Assembly: GCF_003610255.1 (NCBI RefSeq)
Contig: NZ_RAPS01000001.1
Location: 3,410,001 to 3,474,000, forward strand
DNA length: 64,000 bases
Source: Streptomyces sp. TLI_171
GTDB lineage: Bacteria > Actinomycetota > Actinomycetes > Streptomycetales > Streptomycetaceae
Direction: 5' to 3'
Shown: piece after piece, positions 18,065 to 26,759 of the stretch
Numbering within the stretch: position 1 is the first letter of the stretch
How the letters are laid out: each line of letters begins with the position of its first letter
Position numbers and translations under genes: made by a program
The notes under the pieces: model-generated
What the model was told of the DNA's origin: nothing
Database searches by the model: none
Seen by the model: only the letters and a program-made list of their open reading frames with translations

Positions 18065-19027
18065 TCAGCCCAGCAGGGCGGCGTCCTCCGGGGGGAGCCA
18101 GCTGCCCGGCGACCGGATCAGCCAGCCCTCCTCGGCCCCCAGTCGGGACGCCGACTCGCGCAGTGCGGCCAGTCCCGGGTGGCGCATCCCGGCGCGGTGC
18201 ACCAGGCCGAGCAGGCTGAGCGGCACCGGGTCGACCAGCGGGCGGGCCACCCCGCCGGGGATGCCCGGCGCGTCGGTGGTGGTGAGCACCGGACTGCCGT
18301 GCCGGGTCAGGTAGCGGGCGAACTCGGCGGCGCCGACCGGCGGAGTGCGGCCGGGGGCGGCGGCCAGGCCGTGTTCGGCGAGCAGCCGCAGGCCGAGGTC
18401 GGTCCACTCGGCGGTGGCGGGCTGCCCCGCGAAGACGTCCACGGGGTGCCCGGCGAGCGCCGCCAGCGGCACGACGGGCAGTGCGGCCAGCGGGTGTCCG
18501 AGCGGCAGGAACACGGCCATCGGCTCCAGCCGCACCGGAGTGTGCGAGAGCCGGGAGCGCACCGCGGCGGGCAGCCCGGCGTACCGGCCGAACGACACGT
18601 CCAGCCGGTGGGCCGCCAACTCCCTTGCGGCGCCGCTGAGTCCGCCGTGGTAGCGGGCGAGCAGCTCGGTGTCGGGGAGCCGGTGGCGGGCGTCCGCGAG
18701 GATGCGTTCTGCAGTGAGTTCGCGGTCGCCGCCCGCGCTGTTGACGTCCACCAGCAGCGCCCTGGTGTCGCCCAGCGTGGTGATCTCGGCCTGGAGTTCC
18801 AGCAGTTGGCGTGCCTTCGGGAGCAGCGTCGCGCCGGCCTCGGTCAACTCCACGCTGCGGGTGGAGCGGTGGAACAGTGCGCAGCCGAGGTCCCGTTCCA
18901 GCGCCTGGACGTCGCGGCTGACGGCCTGCTGGGCGAGGTGCAACTGCTCGGCGGCGCGGCCGAAGTGGAGCGTCTCGGCGACGGCGGTGAAGCTGCGCAG
19001 CAGGCGGGGGTGGACGTCACGGGGCAT
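18065..19027 (-). CDS. LysR-family transcriptional regulator
   Basis: A 320-residue LTTR. The N-terminal winged HTH is LRSFTAVAETLHFGRAAEQL, QAVSRDVQALERDLGCALF. The effector domain (about 90-300) binds an unknown small molecule. It diverges from the MFS gene at 19142 with 114 bp between, the classical layout for a LysR protein controlling its neighbour. No clear T-N11-A operator was picked by eye. Start at ATG 19027. Confidence 0.9.
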   Translation of the reverse strand: MPRDVHPRLLRSFTAVAETLHFGRAAEQLHLAQQAVSRDVQALERDLGCALFHRSTRSVELTEAGATLLPKARQLLELQAEITTLGDTRALLVDVNSAGGDRELTAERILADARHRLPDTELLARYHGGLSGAARELAAHRLDVSFGRYAGLPAAVRSRLSHTPVRLEPMAVFLPLGHPLAALPVVPLAALAGHPVDVFAGQPATAEWTDLGLRLLAEHGLAAAPGRTPPVGAAEFARYLTRHGSPVLTTTDAPGIPGGVARPLVDPVPLSLLGLVHRAGMRHPGLAALRESASRLGAEEGWLIRSPGSWLPPEDAALLG

Positions 19028-19141
19028 GGCGGAAGATTAACAACAGGATCCGGTGAATCCGGCCGAGCAGGTGTTGGACGGCGCCCCGGCCACGGCCCGA
19101 GGGTGGGGGCATCCCCGCCCGCACTCCCCCGGAGCCGTCCG

Positions 19142-20368
19142 TTGTCGCTGCCGCTCGCCCGCTACCGTCCGGTGTTCGCCGCACCCGGCGCCCTGACCTT
19201 CACCCTGGCCGGGCTGCTCGGCCGGCTCGCGCTGGCCATGAACGGCGTCTCCACCGTCGTCCTGATCGCCGACCGGCGCGGCTCGTACGCGCTGGCCGGC
19301 GCGGTCTCGGCGGTCGGCGTGCTGGCCGGGGCGGCGCTGCTGCCGGTGCTCGGACGGCTGGTGGACCGGCTCGGACAGGCCCGGGTAGCGGTGCCGGCGG
19401 TGCTCGCCACCGCCGCTCCGGTCGGCGCGCTGCTGCTCTGCGTCCGGTCCGGCGCACCCGACTGGACGCTGTTCCTGTGCTGGGCGCTCTCCGGCACCAC
19501 CCCCAACCTGGGCGGCATGGCCCGGGCCCGCTGGGCTCACCTGCACCGCGCCGACGCGGCCGTCCTGCACCGCGCCAACTCCCTGGAACAGTCCCTGGAC
19601 GAGCTCTGCTTCATGGCCGGACCGGTGCTCGGCATGGCGCTGTGCACCACGCTCGCCCCCGAGGCCGGCCTGCTCGCCGCCTGGACCTTCGGCACCGCCG
19701 GAACCCTGCTGTTCGCGGCCCAGCGCACCACCGAACCGCCGCTCGCCCGACCGGCCGGGCAACGTCCCACCGGCGCACGGGGGTTGCTGCGCACCGCGGG
19801 CTTCCCCGCCCTGCTCGCCGGGTTCCTGGCCGCCGGCGTGCTGTTCGGCTCCCTGGAGGTGACCTCGCTCGCCTACACCGACGCACTCGGCCGGCAGTCG
19901 GCCGGCGGTGCGCTGCTGGCCCTGGTCGCCGCCGGGTCCTGCGCCTCCGGGCTGGCGTTCGGCGCGCTGAGGCCGCGCCGCCCCGCGGCGGTCCGGCTGG
20001 CGCTGGGCGCGGGCGCGATGGCCCTGCTGATGCTGCTGCCGCTGGCGGCGGGCCTGGCCGGGGCGGGCGTCCCGGTGCTCGGCGCGGCGCTGCTGGCCGC
20101 CGGGTCCGGCACCGCGCCGACGATGATCAGCGGCATGACGCTGGTGCAGGAACGGCTGCCCGCGCACCGGCTGAACGAGGGCATGGCGCTGGCGGTCGCG
20201 GCGATCCTGGTCGGCATCTCGGCCGGCGCCACCCTCGGCGGCTCGCTCGCCCAGCACACCTCGCCCGGAACCGGCTACCTGCTGCCGGTCGGCGCGGCCG
20301 CCCTCGCCGCGCTCGCCGCCCTGCCGGGCGCCGTCCGCCCCACCACCGGGCGCCGACAGCCGGCCTGA
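19142..20368 (+). CDS. MFS transporter next to LysR regulator
   Basis: A 408-residue permease with about 12 hydrophobic segments, starting APGALTFTLAGLLGRLALAM. The middle loop around ERT-rich residues 195-215 separates the two halves. The start is assigned to TTG 19142 because GGAG lies seven bases upstream and TM1 follows at once; no ATG fits. Probably an exporter controlled by the divergent LysR regulator (inferred from layout). It converges with the GNAT gene, and the two stop codons lie inside one palindrome at 20365-20379. Confidence 0.82.
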   Translation: MSLPLARYRPVFAAPGALTFTLAGLLGRLALAMNGVSTVVLIADRRGSYALAGAVSAVGVLAGAALLPVLGRLVDRLGQARVAVPAVLATAAPVGALLLCVRSGAPDWTLFLCWALSGTTPNLGGMARARWAHLHRADAAVLHRANSLEQSLDELCFMAGPVLGMALCTTLAPEAGLLAAWTFGTAGTLLFAAQRTTEPPLARPAGQRPTGARGLLRTAGFPALLAGFLAAGVLFGSLEVTSLAYTDALGRQSAGGALLALVAAGSCASGLAFGALRPRRPAAVRLALGAGAMALLMLLPLAAGLAGAGVPVLGAALLAAGSGTAPTMISGMTLVQERLPAHRLNEGMALAVAAILVGISAGATLGGSLAQHTSPGTGYLLPVGAAALAALAALPGAVRPTTGRRQPA

Positions 20369-20375
20369 CGCCCCG

Positions 20376-20885
20376 TCAGCGCCAGCCGTAGGCGTACTCC
20401 GGCAGGGTCCTGCCGTCCGCGAAGTGTGCGGCGGCGGTGCCGAGCCGGCGGGCGCCGTGGCGTTCGTAGAAGGCGATCGCACGCCGATTGGCAGCCAGCA
20501 CGTCGAGGCGGACGGGCGCGTCCGGGAAGCGCTCCAGCGCGGCCCGCAACAGTGCCGTCCCGATGCCGCCACCGGTGCGCCCGGGGCGGACGTGCAGGTG
20601 CTCCAGCCGCACCGCGCCGTCCTCCGGCACCAGGTACGCGAAGCCGGTCGGCGCGCCGCCGGGGTCCTCCGCGATCAGCAGCACGGGCGTGTTCGCGGGC
20701 TCGCCGTAGTCGGCGGTGAGCCGGATCTCCCAGAGCAGTTCCTGCTGGTCGGCGTCCGCGTCGAGCAGTTCCGGCGGGAGGAGTCCGGCGTACGCACTGC
20801 GGCGGCCGGCCCGGTACAGGGCGGCGACGTCGGCGGCGTCCGCCGGGCCGCCCTCGCGCAGCAGGGGTGGTTCGGCGGCAGGCAT
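20376..20885 (-). CDS. GNAT family N-acetyltransferase
   Basis: A 169-residue GNAT. The acetyl-CoA pyrophosphate loop is RPGRTGGGIGTALL (motif A), preceded by VRLEHLHV on strand 4. LDVLAANRRAIAFYERHGAR is motif B, with the late Tyr typical of catalysis. Start is taken at ATG 20885 (MPAAEPP). The 13-residue longer form from 20924 would begin inside the upstream palindrome and is less likely. The acceptor is unknown. Confidence 0.85.
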   Translation of the reverse strand: MPAAEPPLLREGGPADAADVAALYRAGRRSAYAGLLPPELLDADADQQELLWEIRLTADYGEPANTPVLLIAEDPGGAPTGFAYLVPEDGAVRLEHLHVRPGRTGGGIGTALLRAALERFPDAPVRLDVLAANRRAIAFYERHGARRLGTAAAHFADGRTLPEYAYGWR

Positions 20886-20910
20886 GCGGCCAGCCTTCCA
20901 CACGGCGAGC

Positions 20911-20971
20911 TTGAACGCGTTCAAACGAATGCCCTAGAGTCTCCCCCAGGATGATTTTGAACGCGTTCGAA
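20911..20971. promoter_or_regulatory. twin operators and promoter upstream of TetR gene
   Basis: TTGAACGCGTTCAA (20911-20924) is a perfect palindrome. A second copy, TTGAACGCGTTCGA (20957-20970), lies 46 bp downstream. Between them, TTGAAC (20911-20916) and TAGAGT (20935-20940) form a plausible rightward promoter with an 18-base spacer, so the first operator covers the -35 and the second lies just past the start of transcription. The remaining 215 bases to the TetR start are leader with no gene. Confidence 0.72.
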
Positions 20972-21186
20972 ATCCGGAGAGGCTCCGACCGCAGGAGGGG
21001 ACCGCCCGCCGCACCCCACGCGGCGGACCGGCGGCCGGAAGCCGAGGACGGTGGACCCGGTGCCGGGGGGCACCGGGCAGCCGCAGCACTTCCGATTCGC
21101 CCTCCCGGTCCGGAGTTGTCCCGGTCCGGGCTAGGCTCGAACCTCGAAGGCGACTGCGGCGGGACAAGAAGGCAGACGGGGCGAAG

Positions 21187-22011
21187 GTGCCAGAGAACGA
21201 CCGGGGACGGCCGGACCAGGGCCCGGTAGGGTCGGGCGGCGTGGAGAACGCGAGCGACCGGAACGACGCGGCCACCGGCCTGCCCGGATCCGCCGAACTG
21301 GCCGGCGGGCGGGCCCAGCCGAAGACGGACAAGAGCGAGGCCACCCGGGCGCTGATCCTGGAGACCGCCATGCGGCTGTTCCAGGAACGCGGGTACGAGA
21401 AGACCACGATGCGCGCGATCGCCGCCGAGGCGGGCGTGTCGGTCGGCAACGCGTACTACTACTTCAGCGCCAAGGAGTTCCTGATCCAGGGCTTCTACGA
21501 CCGGATGACGTACGACCACGCCGCCGACGCCCGGGCCCGGATGGCGCACACCCGGGACTTCGCCGAGCGGCTGGGCATCGCCATCGAATCCTGGATCGAC
21601 ACCGCCGCGCCGTACCACGAGTTCTCCGCGCAGTTCTTCCGCACCGCGGCCGACCCGAACAGTGCCCTCAGCCCGTTCTCCAACGAGTCGCACCCCGCCC
21701 GGGCCACTGCCGTCGAACTCTTCCGCGACGTGCTGCAGGGCTCCGAACTCGCCCCCAAGCTGGACGCCGAACTCGTCGAACTGCTCCCCGACGTGCTCTG
21801 GCTGCACCTGATGATCGTCGTCCTCTACTGGGTCTTCGACCGCACCCCCGACACCGAGCGCACCCGCGAGTTCGTCCGCCGCTCCACCCCGCTGGTGGCC
21901 CGGCTGATCAACCTCTCGCGCTACCGGGTCTTCCGGCCGCTGGTCCGCGACGCCAAGGGCCTGATCCAGGACTTCGTGCTCCCCAGCATCGGCAAGGCCG
22001 TCGTCAAGTAG
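21187..22011 (+). CDS. TetR/AcrR family regulator
   Basis: A TetR repressor of up to 274 residues. The HTH is at about 53-100: TRALILETAMRLFQERGYEK, then MRAIAAEAGVSVGNAYYYFS. The ligand domain contains TAAPYHEFSAQFFRTAADPN and VLYWVFDRT, a subgroup common in Streptomyces. The start is uncertain: GTG 21187 gives a disordered 45-residue lead, and GTG 21241 is the alternative; neither has a strong ribosome site. The twin palindromes upstream imply autorepression. Confidence 0.85.
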   Translation: MPENDRGRPDQGPVGSGGVENASDRNDAATGLPGSAELAGGRAQPKTDKSEATRALILETAMRLFQERGYEKTTMRAIAAEAGVSVGNAYYYFSAKEFLIQGFYDRMTYDHAADARARMAHTRDFAERLGIAIESWIDTAAPYHEFSAQFFRTAADPNSALSPFSNESHPARATAVELFRDVLQGSELAPKLDAELVELLPDVLWLHLMIVVLYWVFDRTPDTERTREFVRRSTPLVARLINLSRYRVFRPLVRDAKGLIQDFVLPSIGKAVVK

Positions 22012-22016
22012 CCGGC

Positions 22017-22565
22017 CTACGCCGCGTCGAGGGACTGACGGCGGGCCTGCTCCCGCTCCTGCTCCTGCTCCTGCTGCCGGGCGAGCTCCTGCCAGCGGGC
22101 GAGTTCGGCCCGCAGAGCCAGCTCGCGGCGGCGGACCAGCTCGTCCGCGCGGGCCTGTTCGGCCCGCAGCGCCATCTCGGCGTGCGCCGTCCAGAGCGGC
22201 ATCACCCTGGCGGTGACGGCCGGACGCGGGGCCTCCTCCCGGACGGTCACCCGGGTGGCGCGCCCGCGCACGAGCGGGACCCCGGGCACGATCGTGCGCC
22301 GCAGGACGTGGACCGGAACGGGGCGGCGGTGCGCGGAGCACACCGGCAGGGCGTTCGGGGCCCGAACGGGCGGAGGAGGCATCGGCGCTGTCCGTCCGGG
22401 GCGCCCGGCGCCCGCCCGATGACGGCCTGTCGGCAGGTCAGCGGGGCTGCGGTGCCGTCCGGTCGGCGCCTTTCCGGCACCGGAGACGCGCCATGCCAGC
22501 ACGGACGCGAGGACAAGAGTGGCGACGGCGGCACAGGCCACTGCGCAAGCGGTAAGGTTGAACAC
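22017..22565 (-). CDS. hypothetical membrane-anchored coiled-coil protein
   Basis: About 182 residues. An N-terminal hydrophobic segment (NLTACAVACAAVATLVLASV) would anchor it. A Pro/Arg-rich linker follows, then a strongly helical Glu/Gln/Arg tail (residues about 115-182) with repeats of RAELARWQELARQQEQE. No family was recognised. The start is unsure (GTG 22565 or GTG 22631). It converges on the TetR gene with five bases between stops. Lower confidence because no ribosome site is evident. Confidence 0.5.
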   Translation of the reverse strand: MFNLTACAVACAAVATLVLASVLAWRVSGAGKAPTGRHRSPADLPTGRHRAGAGRPGRTAPMPPPPVRAPNALPVCSAHRRPVPVHVLRRTIVPGVPLVRGRATRVTVREEAPRPAVTARVMPLWTAHAEMALRAEQARADELVRRRELALRAELARWQELARQQEQEQEREQARRQSLDAA

Positions 22566-22773
22566 GTCGGATGGTTTCTTTCTGGGTAAAAGTGACGGGA
22601 ATCCGGCCGTGCCCCGGGGGTGTTCCTGCACCCGCCGGGGCGTTCCTTGCGCCGAACCGTAGGCAGGGCGAAGGAATCTGTCGAGCCGTCAGATTTCGAA
22701 CTCCCGTGGCGCAGTGGAATCCGCGTTCACCCTTCGGGGTGGCGGTGTTCGAGAGGTTTCCGCAGTTCCGGGA

Positions 22774-23232
22774 TCACGTCGCGGACCTGCGCCAACTCCG
22801 CGCCACCCCACGGATGTTCGCTTTTCCGAAAGAGTGATTCTCAGCGCGCCGGAATTGACGGAAGCGCGCTACTCGGTTGCGCGGCGCAGCACTTCGGCGC
22901 GGGCCCGCGAAGGATCGATCGTCGGCGGAGTGAACGCGCCCGGGCGCGGCGGCGAGCCGGCGGGTCCGGCCGTCCCGCCAGAAGTCGATCGCCCAGCCCG
23001 GCCAGCGGGAGGAAAGGTCGTACGCCTCCGGGCAGTTGGAGGGCGTCCAGCAGCCGAGCGCGCGGCGTTCCGGGTCGAGGTGGAGACCGCTGTCCGGGGC
23101 GACTCGGGCACCGGTGAAGTCGGGAGCTTCGGTCAAACGGGTGAGAACGGCCGCGCCTTCCCGGACCGGGTGGTCGTCGACGGCGGCGAACAGGTGACGG
23201 CGGCCCGGGCCGATCGTCGCCACGGTGACCAT
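22774..23232 (-). pseudogene. probable remnant of a decayed gene
   Basis: A minus-strand frame whose first 105 or so residues read like real protein (GRRHLFAAVDDHPVREGAAV, RRALGCWTPSNCPEAYDLSS, RWPGWAIDFWRDG), followed by sequence that does not. Protein-like stretches continue upstream in other minus frames to about 23400 (SDLDLHLLIGP; RTRAATFGLLQQAWPGR then a stop), so several shifts would be needed to restore one ORF. The family was not identified. The whole interval 22566-23492 is otherwise without a credible gene and is locally less GC-rich than its neighbours. Confidence 0.35.
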
Positions 23233-23492
23233 CGCCGGACGTCCGCGTGGCCGTCGTGGCACCAGCGCAACTACCGGCCCGGCCAAGCCTGCTGGAGCAG
23301 TCCGAAGGTCGCGGCACGGGTGCGTGGACAGGCGCGCGCCGGATCGAGCGTGCGGGCCCGGTCGAACAGGCGGTCGGGCCGATCAGCAGGTGCAGGTCGA
23401 GGTCGGAGGTTCGCCCGACTGCCCATGCCGTCCGCCTGGCCGCCGAGCGCCCCCGCCCGCCGGCGGGTATCGGGGCGCCCGGCGGGGCGGGG

Positions 23493-24785
23493 TCAGAAGC
23501 TGTCCGGGTTCCAGGGGGCGCGGGCGGTGCGGAGCAGGGTGGTGGCCGAGGCGGCGGCGCCCGCGGTCAGTTCGGTGAGCAGGGCGGCGTCGGCGAGCTG
23601 GGTGGCGCACTGGCCGCCGAGGTAGAGGGCGGAGAGCTGGGAGACGTCGAGGGCGAGGTCGGCGGGGGCCTCGGTGGCGGTGATCCGGCCGGTGCCGTCG
23701 GGGGCGGTTTCGAGCAGCCAGCGGCCGGCCGTCCAGCCCTCGCGGTCGGTGACGTCGAGGACGATCCGGCCGGGGGCCTCGTAGCGGCGGGCGGCGAACG
23801 CGGCGGGCAGGTCGAGCAGCCGCAGCCAGGTGAAGTCGGCGGACTCCTCGTGCGGGCGGGCCGCGCGCGGGTCGTTGAGCAGCAGCGGCAGCGGGTCGCC
23901 GGGGCCGAGGTTGGCGGCGACCACGTGCCGGACCCAGTCCACGGAGAAGGCGAACTTCCACAGCGCGTTGGCGGTCGGCCGGTCCAGGGCGAGGAAGTCC
24001 CGGACGACCAGCGGGCAGTCCGGGTACGCGCCGTCCCACTTGTCCTCGACGGCGTAGCTGATCAGGCCGGTGACGGTGCCGTCGGCGGTGCGGTGGACGG
24101 CGGTGAAGCCCTCCTTCCAGTCGAAGCCGGGCAGTTCGACCTCACCGGACCGCAGGCGCCACCAGGCGTCGGGGCGGCCGATCGCGCCGGGCTGGGTGGG
24201 CCGCCAGCGCTCGTGCAGGTCCGGGCCGAGCTTGCGGAACTCCTCCAGGGTGACGAAGTCGACCCGGTGGTCCGGGTGGACGGGCAGGTCGGCGCGCAGG
24301 CCGCGCGAGCGGAGCACGTCGACCCGCCAGCCGGCCAGCGGGGCGGCGGAGCCGAAGCCGAAGCGGCCGTAGATGTTGTACTCGGCGGCGATCAGGATGG
24401 CGGCGGCCGCGCCGCGTTCGCGGGCGGCGGCGAGGTCGTGCCGCATCATGCCGCTGAGCAGGCCGCGCCGGCGGTGGGTGGAGTTGACGGTGACGGCGGT
24501 GATCGCGTCGACCGGCAGCCGGGCGCCGCCGGCGACCGTCATCCCGGTGTCGAAACTGCGGAAGGTGGCCACGCAGCGCGGCCCGTCGGGCGTCGGGTCG
24601 GTGTGGTCGAAGGCCGCCAGCATCCGCCCCGGCTCGAACAGCGCCTCGCGCCACTCCGTCGCCGGGCCGACGTGCGGCCGCATGAACCCGCGGGCGATCG
24701 CCCGGTCCCAGACGGCCAGTTCCTCGTGGGTGATCGGCCGGATCTCGATGCCCTGGTCGGGGCTGTGCTGTGCGTCGTTGCCCAT
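23493..24785 (-). CDS. Eis-type GNAT family N-acetyltransferase
   Basis: A 430-residue three-domain protein of the Eis (enhanced intracellular survival) family. The first GNAT domain (1-150) has VTVNSTHRRRGLLSGMMRHD as the acetyl-CoA loop and AAEYNIYGRFGFG after it. The second GNAT-like domain (about 155-290) lacks a CoA loop. The sterol-carrier-like C-terminal domain runs from about 300 to 430 and ends in the conserved terminal Phe (NPDSF), whose carboxylate is the general base in Eis. Homologues acetylate aminoglycosides or protein lysines. Start at ATG 24785. Confidence 0.93.
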   Translation of the reverse strand: MGNDAQHSPDQGIEIRPITHEELAVWDRAIARGFMRPHVGPATEWREALFEPGRMLAAFDHTDPTPDGPRCVATFRSFDTGMTVAGGARLPVDAITAVTVNSTHRRRGLLSGMMRHDLAAARERGAAAAILIAAEYNIYGRFGFGSAAPLAGWRVDVLRSRGLRADLPVHPDHRVDFVTLEEFRKLGPDLHERWRPTQPGAIGRPDAWWRLRSGEVELPGFDWKEGFTAVHRTADGTVTGLISYAVEDKWDGAYPDCPLVVRDFLALDRPTANALWKFAFSVDWVRHVVAANLGPGDPLPLLLNDPRAARPHEESADFTWLRLLDLPAAFAARRYEAPGRIVLDVTDREGWTAGRWLLETAPDGTGRITATEAPADLALDVSQLSALYLGGQCATQLADAALLTELTAGAAASATTLLRTARAPWNPDSF

Positions 24786-25265
24786 CGGGCCACCGTACGA
24801 CGGCGCTCCGGCCCCGGCACCAGGTTTTCCGGTGGCCCGGGACGGTGTCGCCGGCGTCAGGACGCGAGGACGGTCGCGGTCCGACGGACCGTCATCGTCG
24901 GCGCCGCGGGGGCACCCGCCGCGGCCGGGCCGAGCGCCGGCGGGGACGCGGCATCCCCCAGGAGCGGCTGGTTGAGGTCGGCGCGGAGGCGTGGCAGGCG
25001 GCGGGCAGCGACTCGGCGGCCGGGTCGGGTCCGCCGAGGCGGCTCGGGAGGACGCCGCCACGGGGCGGCCCGCCCGGGACCGCTGGGGCAGTGCGAAGAC
25101 CGCCAGCAGGACGGTGCCGCAGGCTGGTTCGGCCGCCGCCGGCTGCCTGACCCGCCGGCCGGGCGCGCACCCGGAGATCCGCACCGTGGACGCCGGACCG
25201 GTCGTCTGCACCGTCAGAGCCACTGGCCGCCCGCCGCTCCGGCCCTTCGGCCCGCAGCACCGGGG
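24786..25265. other. 480-bp stretch without a confident gene
   Basis: No ORF with a ribosome site and family resemblance was found. On the minus strand two adjacent frames carry protein-like runs (GTVLLAVFALPQRSRAG near 25120, and RADLNQPLLGDAA near 24950) that would join only through a frameshift, so a decayed or misread small gene is possible. It presumably also contains the promoter of the Eis-type gene. Confidence 0.35.
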
Positions 25266-26543
25266 TTACGGGCGGGCGTAGAAGTCCGGGCGGCCCATGA
25301 TCCAGAGGCTGGCCTGCTTGATCGCCGTGCCGGGGCGGGGGGCTTCGATCATCTGGTCGTCGCCGAGGTAGATGCCGACGTGGTAGATGTCGGCGGCGCG
25401 GCCGGTCCTGGTCCAGAAGATCAGGTCGCCGGGCCGGAGTTGGGCGTAGGTGACGGGGGTGGACTCGGCGTACTGGTCGGCGGCGAAGTGGGTGAGCTGC
25501 TTGCCGCCGCGGCGCCAGGCCATCATCGTCAGGCCGGAGCAGTCGTAGCCCTGCGGGCCTTCGCCGCCCCAGATGTAGGGCAGGCCGATGACGGAGCGGG
25601 CGAAGGCGAGGGCGGCGGCGGAACCGCCGGCCGACCAGACGCTCTCGCGCTGGGGGGCGGCGTGGTGGCGGGCGGCCTCGGCGGCGGCGGCCGCTTCGGC
25701 TTCGGCCTGGGCCCGGCGGGCGGCTTCCTCGGCCTCCCGGGCGGCGATCGCCTCCAGTGCCTCCTGGCGTCGGCGTTCGAGTTCGACGGTGGTGTTGCGG
25801 GCGGTGGCGAGTTCGGCGAGCAGGGCCTCGCGGCGGCGGCCGATCTCGGTGACCTGCCGCTGCTGTTCGGCGAGCCGCTGTTCGGCCTGCTCCTTCGCCG
25901 TGCGGACGGCGTCGGCGGCGGCCCGGGCGGCGGCCTCGGCGGTGCGGGCGGCCGCGGCGGCGCGGGCGGCCTCGGCCGCGGTGGCGGTGGCCGCGTCGAG
26001 GATCTGCCGGGTCTGCGCGCCGGCGATGCCGACGGCGGCGGCCTGGTCGGACAGCGAGCCGGTGCCGCGGAGGCCCAGCAGGGCGTCGACGGCGGAGAGT
26101 TGGGGCGAGGCGCCCTGCCGGTAGATTTCGGCGACCAGGCCGGCCGCGCGGTCGGCGGCCGCGGCGCGGTCGGTCTCGGCGGCGGCGGCGTGGGAGGCGG
26201 CGGCCTTCGACTCGTCCTGGGCCCGGCCGAGCCGGACGAGGGCGCCGTTGTACGCCTCGACGGCCTGTTCGGCGAGCTGCCCGGCGCGGTCGAGTTCGCC
26301 CCGGGCGGCGGCCAGGGCGGCTTCGGCGGCGGTGGCGTCGGCGGCCTTGGCGTCGGCCTCGGCGCGGGCCCGGGCGACCTCGTCGGCGGAGGGGAAGGCG
26401 TCCTGCGGGTCGCCGGGCTGCGGGTCGTCGGCGGGCCGGACGAGGGTGCGGGCCGCGGGGGCGGCGGGGGCGCTCGCCGCGGGCAGCAGGGCGAGCAGGG
26501 CGGCGGAGCTGAGGAGGAGGGCGGGGAGGAGCCTGCGGGGCAC
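25266..26543 (-). CDS. secreted NlpC/P60 cell-wall endopeptidase
   Basis: A 425-residue exported peptidoglycan hydrolase that cleaves D-Glu-meso-DAP-type links. Signal peptide at 1-29 (LLPALLLSSAALLALLPAAS, AxA cleavage). Residues 50-290 form a long Ala/Glu/Arg coiled coil as in RipA/CwlO-type proteins. The NlpC/P60 domain begins near 305 with YIWGGEGPQGYDCSGL (catalytic Cys about 334), YHVGIYLG (His about 388) and a third polar residue shortly after. The coiled coil probably holds the domain inactive until an FtsEX-like partner acts. GTG start at 26543 with AGAGAGG upstream. Confidence 0.93.
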   Translation of the reverse strand: MPRRLLPALLLSSAALLALLPAASAPAAPAARTLVRPADDPQPGDPQDAFPSADEVARARAEADAKAADATAAEAALAAARGELDRAGQLAEQAVEAYNGALVRLGRAQDESKAAASHAAAAETDRAAAADRAAGLVAEIYRQGASPQLSAVDALLGLRGTGSLSDQAAAVGIAGAQTRQILDAATATAAEAARAAAAARTAEAAARAAADAVRTAKEQAEQRLAEQQRQVTEIGRRREALLAELATARNTTVELERRRQEALEAIAAREAEEAARRAQAEAEAAAAAEAARHHAAPQRESVWSAGGSAAALAFARSVIGLPYIWGGEGPQGYDCSGLTMMAWRRGGKQLTHFAADQYAESTPVTYAQLRPGDLIFWTRTGRAADIYHVGIYLGDDQMIEAPRPGTAIKQASLWIMGRPDFYARP

Positions 26544-26759
26544 GGCGGTTCCTCTCTCTCGGCTTATCGTCGGACCATCGCACGAAGTGACGATCGGGTC
26601 ACATACCGGAAGATTCTCAGACCTGACGGCCCGTCGGTGGAATCGCCATACGCCCGCACGGGTGGGATGTCGGATTGTCGGAACGGGCGGCTGCGGAAGG
26701 GCCGGACGGCACCGCTGGGTCGTCCACGAACCCTATCCGACACCGCGGCGGACGGGCCG

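Noticed and set aside
26544..26759. A c-di-AMP (ydaO) riboswitch before the NlpC/P60 gene
   Set aside because: Such leaders precede many Streptomyces wall hydrolases, but the conserved ydaO sequence blocks were not found. Only a short GTGAC/GTCAC inverted repeat is present.
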